From the NCBI GenBank assembly GCA_051646105.1, contig JBOFCO010000165.1, positions 1-24,684 of the forward strand: DNA of 24,684 nt, given 5' to 3'. This DNA is from JBOFCO01 sp051646105 (GTDB lineage: Bacteria > Pseudomonadota > Alphaproteobacteria > Rhodobacterales > Rhodobacteraceae). Below, in pieces: positions 23,295 to 24,684 of this stretch (within the stretch, counting starts at the first letter, position 1; every line of letters begins with the position of its first letter). The notes below the pieces were generated by a model. The model was not told where the DNA came from and ran no database searches. It saw only the letters and a list, made by a program, of their open reading frames with translations. The translations under genes and the position numbers were made by a program.

Positions 23295-23666
23295 GATAAG
23301 GTTCGTATCCCATCCGAATTCACGTTAAAGGCAACGGCCCCGCGCGCTTCCCGCAGGCTTCCCCGATCCGTGTGGCTGGCGCTTGAGCCGTTGCCCGTAC
23401 GTCAACGTGGCACAACTTACGGTTTTCGGAAGACTCGCATTTGCTGCCCGCAGCTACTGAATCGTAGCTGCGCCGGATTGTCGCGCCCCCAAACCGCGAC
23501 CGGATCATGCCTGCGATCAGGGCCGTCAGTGTGGTGCGACAGGTGCATGCGACCATTGTTGATATTGCATATCAGCCACTGCCCCGTTTCATTGATCACA
23601 CCCTGCGGGCAACGCCGCCTGCGAACGCCAATCCGGGCAGATGCCCGCAACAGCCAGAGGATCGTG
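23295..23666. other. Non-coding region upstream of cycA with several perfect stems
   Basis: About 370 bases without a credible gene. Stem A: CACGTT 23321-23326 with AACGTG 23404-23409, enclosing GGCAACGGC 23330-23338 with GCCGTTGCC 23387-23395. Stem B: CGCAGCTAC 23449-23457 with GTAGCTGCG 23464-23472, loop TGAATC. Stem C: GTCGCG 23480-23485 with CGCGAC 23495-23500. A palindrome follows at 23560-23574. The region could be a cycA leader, a small RNA, or a set of operators. Confidence 0.5.
23560..23574. promoter_or_regulatory. Palindrome TGATAT-TGC-ATATCA upstream of cycA
   Basis: Perfect six-base arms with three-base spacer, about 93 bases before the cycA start. It resembles a dimeric regulator site. 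It is not an FNR box, because the half-site spacing is wrong. Confidence 0.35.
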
Positions 23667-24086
23667 ATGATGACCCGCGCCTTCCTGCCCCTGACCCTGC
23701 TGACCCTAACGCTCGCTGCCCCCGTGTTTGCCGCAGGCGATGCCGCCAAGGGCGAAGCTGATTTCAAGAAATGCAAGGCCTGCCACATGATCGTGGCCGA
23801 CGACGGCACCGAAATTGTGAAGGGCGGCAAGACCGGCCCGAACCTGTATGGGGTTGTGGGGCGCGCCGTTGCCGCGACCGATTTCGCATATGGGGAGTCG
23901 ATCAAGGCTGTCGGGGCTTCCGGCCTTGTCTGGGACGAGGCGGAACTGGCGACCTACATGACCGATCCCGGCGCATGGCTGAAGGAAAAGTCCGGCGATG
24001 CTGCCGCCAAATCGAAGATGAGCTTCAAGTTGAACAAGGGCCAGGAAGACATGGCTGCCTATCTGGCCTCTGTCGCGGCAAAATAA
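23667..24086 (+). CDS. cycA: Cytochrome c550 (class I c-type cytochrome)
   Basis: The protein has 139 residues from ATG 23667 (or 23670), just after AGAGGA at 23656-23661. Residues 1-22 are a Sec signal ending in VFA. Haem binding is by CKACH (Cys36, Cys39, His40), with Met118 in SKMSFKL as the distal ligand. Sequence such as KGGKTGPNLYGVVGR is nearly the same as in Paracoccus cytochrome c550. It is a soluble periplasmic carrier from the bc1 complex to the aa3 oxidase and other acceptors. The Paracoccus protein has a longer acidic C-terminal tail, which is absent here. It is followed by a strong terminator, so it is not simply cotranscribed with the oxidase gene downstream. Confidence 0.93.
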   Translation: MMTRAFLPLTLLTLTLAAPVFAAGDAAKGEADFKKCKACHMIVADDGTEIVKGGKTGPNLYGVVGRAVAATDFAYGESIKAVGASGLVWDEAELATYMTDPGAWLKEKSGDAAAKSKMSFKLNKGQEDMAAYLASVAAK

Positions 24087-24099
24087 GCTTTCCCATGCC

Positions 24100-24145
24100 A
24101 ATGTAACCGGCCCGGCCGCCCCCGTGCGGCCGGGCCGGTTACATT
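24100..24145 (+). terminator. Strong terminator hairpin after cycA
   Basis: A perfect 20-base stem (24100-24119 with 24126-24145) around the loop CCCCGT, very GC-rich in the upper half and followed by TTG. It lies 13 bases after the cycA stop and separates cycA from ctaD. Confidence 0.85.
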
Positions 24146-24201
24146 TGTCGCTTGCGGCTGCCGCCTATGTGGCCGGTGCATCATCCCTGCGACGATTCAT
24201 C

Positions 24202-24215
24202 TTGATCCATATCAA
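24202..24215. promoter_or_regulatory. FNR/FnrL-type box TTGAT-CCAT-ATCAA upstream of ctaD
   Basis: This matches the FNR-family consensus TTGATNNNNATCAA at every fixed position. It ends 100 bases before the ctaD start. A possible -10 (TATGTA) lies at 24244-24249, putting the box near the -41 to -47 region, where FNR-type proteins may either activate or block. It suggests oxygen control of the oxidase gene. Confidence 0.7.
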
Positions 24216-24315
24216 ATTCCAGCGTTGCCCCTGCCGCGGTGCCTATGTATTACCGAAAATGAATATCCGACTCCGCAACCGGAGCGGGCCGAGGGATCTA
24301 GAAGGGGAGCAGCCA

Positions 24316-24684
24316 ATGGCCGACGCAGCCATCCATGGCCACGAAGGGCACCATGACAAACGCGGGTTCTTCACCCGCTGGTTCATGTCGACGAACCACA
24401 AGGACATCGGTATCCTCTACCTGTTCACCGCAGGGCTTGTCGGCCTGGTGTCGGTGATCTTCACCGTCTACATGCGGATGGAACTGATGAATCCGGGCGT
24501 GCAGTACATGTGCGCCGAAGGCATGCGCCTGACCGCCGCGGCGGCAGGCGAATGCACCCCCAACGGTCATCTGTGGAACGTTACGGTGACGGCGCACGGC
24601 ATCCTGATGATGTTCTTTGTTGTCATCCCGGCCTTGTTCGGCGGTTTTGGCAACTATTTCATGCCGTTGCACATCGGTGCGCCC
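24316..24684 (+). CDS. ctaD: Cytochrome c oxidase aa3 subunit I, 3' truncated by the window
   Basis: The first 123 residues, open at the right edge. The ATG at 24316 follows GAAGGGGAG at 24301-24309. The N-terminus has the typical WFMSTNHKDIGILYL motif, then the first helix and a loop with cysteines. His94 in VTAHGILMMFF is the low-spin haem a ligand and matches the Paracoccus numbering. The enzyme reduces oxygen to water in the inner membrane, pumping protons, and takes electrons from cytochrome c such as the cycA product next door. The cycA-ctaD order is the Paracoccus ctaDII arrangement. The missing part should contain the haem a3-CuB site. Confidence 0.97.
   Translation, partial: MADAAIHGHEGHHDKRGFFTRWFMSTNHKDIGILYLFTAGLVGLVSVIFTVYMRMELMNPGVQYMCAEGMRLTAAAAGECTPNGHLWNVTVTAHGILMMFFVVIPALFGGFGNYFMPLHIGAP

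Noticed and set aside
23560..23574. Second FNR box before cycA
   Set aside because: The half-sites TTGAT and ATCA are too far apart for the TTGAT-N4-ATCAA spacing.

Overview
The window reads as chromosomal DNA of a GC-rich alphaproteobacterium, most probably Rhodobacterales (Paracoccus/Roseobacter-like). The main reasons are a cytochrome c550-type gene directly upstream of the aa3 oxidase subunit I gene (the cycA-ctaD order known from Paracoccus), a dac-tmk-holB-tatD-MBL gene string typical of alphaproteobacteria, LipB and XRE proteins of Rhodobacterales type, and two type I-secreted RTX proteins, one ending in a Hint domain. Almost all of the window is ordinary core chromosome. No insertion sequence, CRISPR array, prophage or integrase was seen.

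Left part (1-4.6 kb): the 3' portion of a corrinoid-enzyme activator (2Fe-2S plus ASKHA domains), then an ECF sigma factor, its membrane anti-sigma factor and a secreted fasciclin protein. This trio resembles the mycobacterial SigK-RskA-MPT70/83 circuit. Next comes a conserved protein of unknown function bracketed by two look-alike terminator hairpins.

4.6-9.8 kb: a large secreted beta-helix/PKD/LamG/RTX protein on the minus strand, then about 765 bases with no convincing gene, a possible small membrane protein, and an orphan EnvZ-like sensor kinase on the minus strand.

9.8-17.9 kb: a metallo-beta-lactamase-fold hydrolase, tRNA-Asn, tRNA-Ser (minus), then a tight plus-strand run: SPOR lipoprotein (with an apparently degenerate RlpA-like domain), D-Ala-D-Ala carboxypeptidase, tmk, holB, tatD, PhnP-like hydrolase and AEC transporter. 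Envelope remodelling and DNA replication genes are therefore cotranscribed.

17.9-24.7 kb: a 1059-residue RTX protein with three ~190-residue modules and a C-terminal Hint domain (minus), preceded by inverted repeats; tRNA-Leu (minus); lipB; an XRE-type regulator with a probable self-operator; an 83-residue hypothetical ORF; a non-coding stretch with several nested perfect stems; cycA with a strong terminator; a perfect FNR-type box; and the 5' end of ctaD. The last genes form the oxidase end of the respiratory chain: cytochrome c550 feeds electrons to the aa3 oxidase, and the FNR box implies oxygen control of ctaD.

The least explained parts are the structured non-coding region before cycA, the RTX-Hint protein and its upstream repeats, and the sigma/anti-sigma/fasciclin trio with its paired promoter-like sites.
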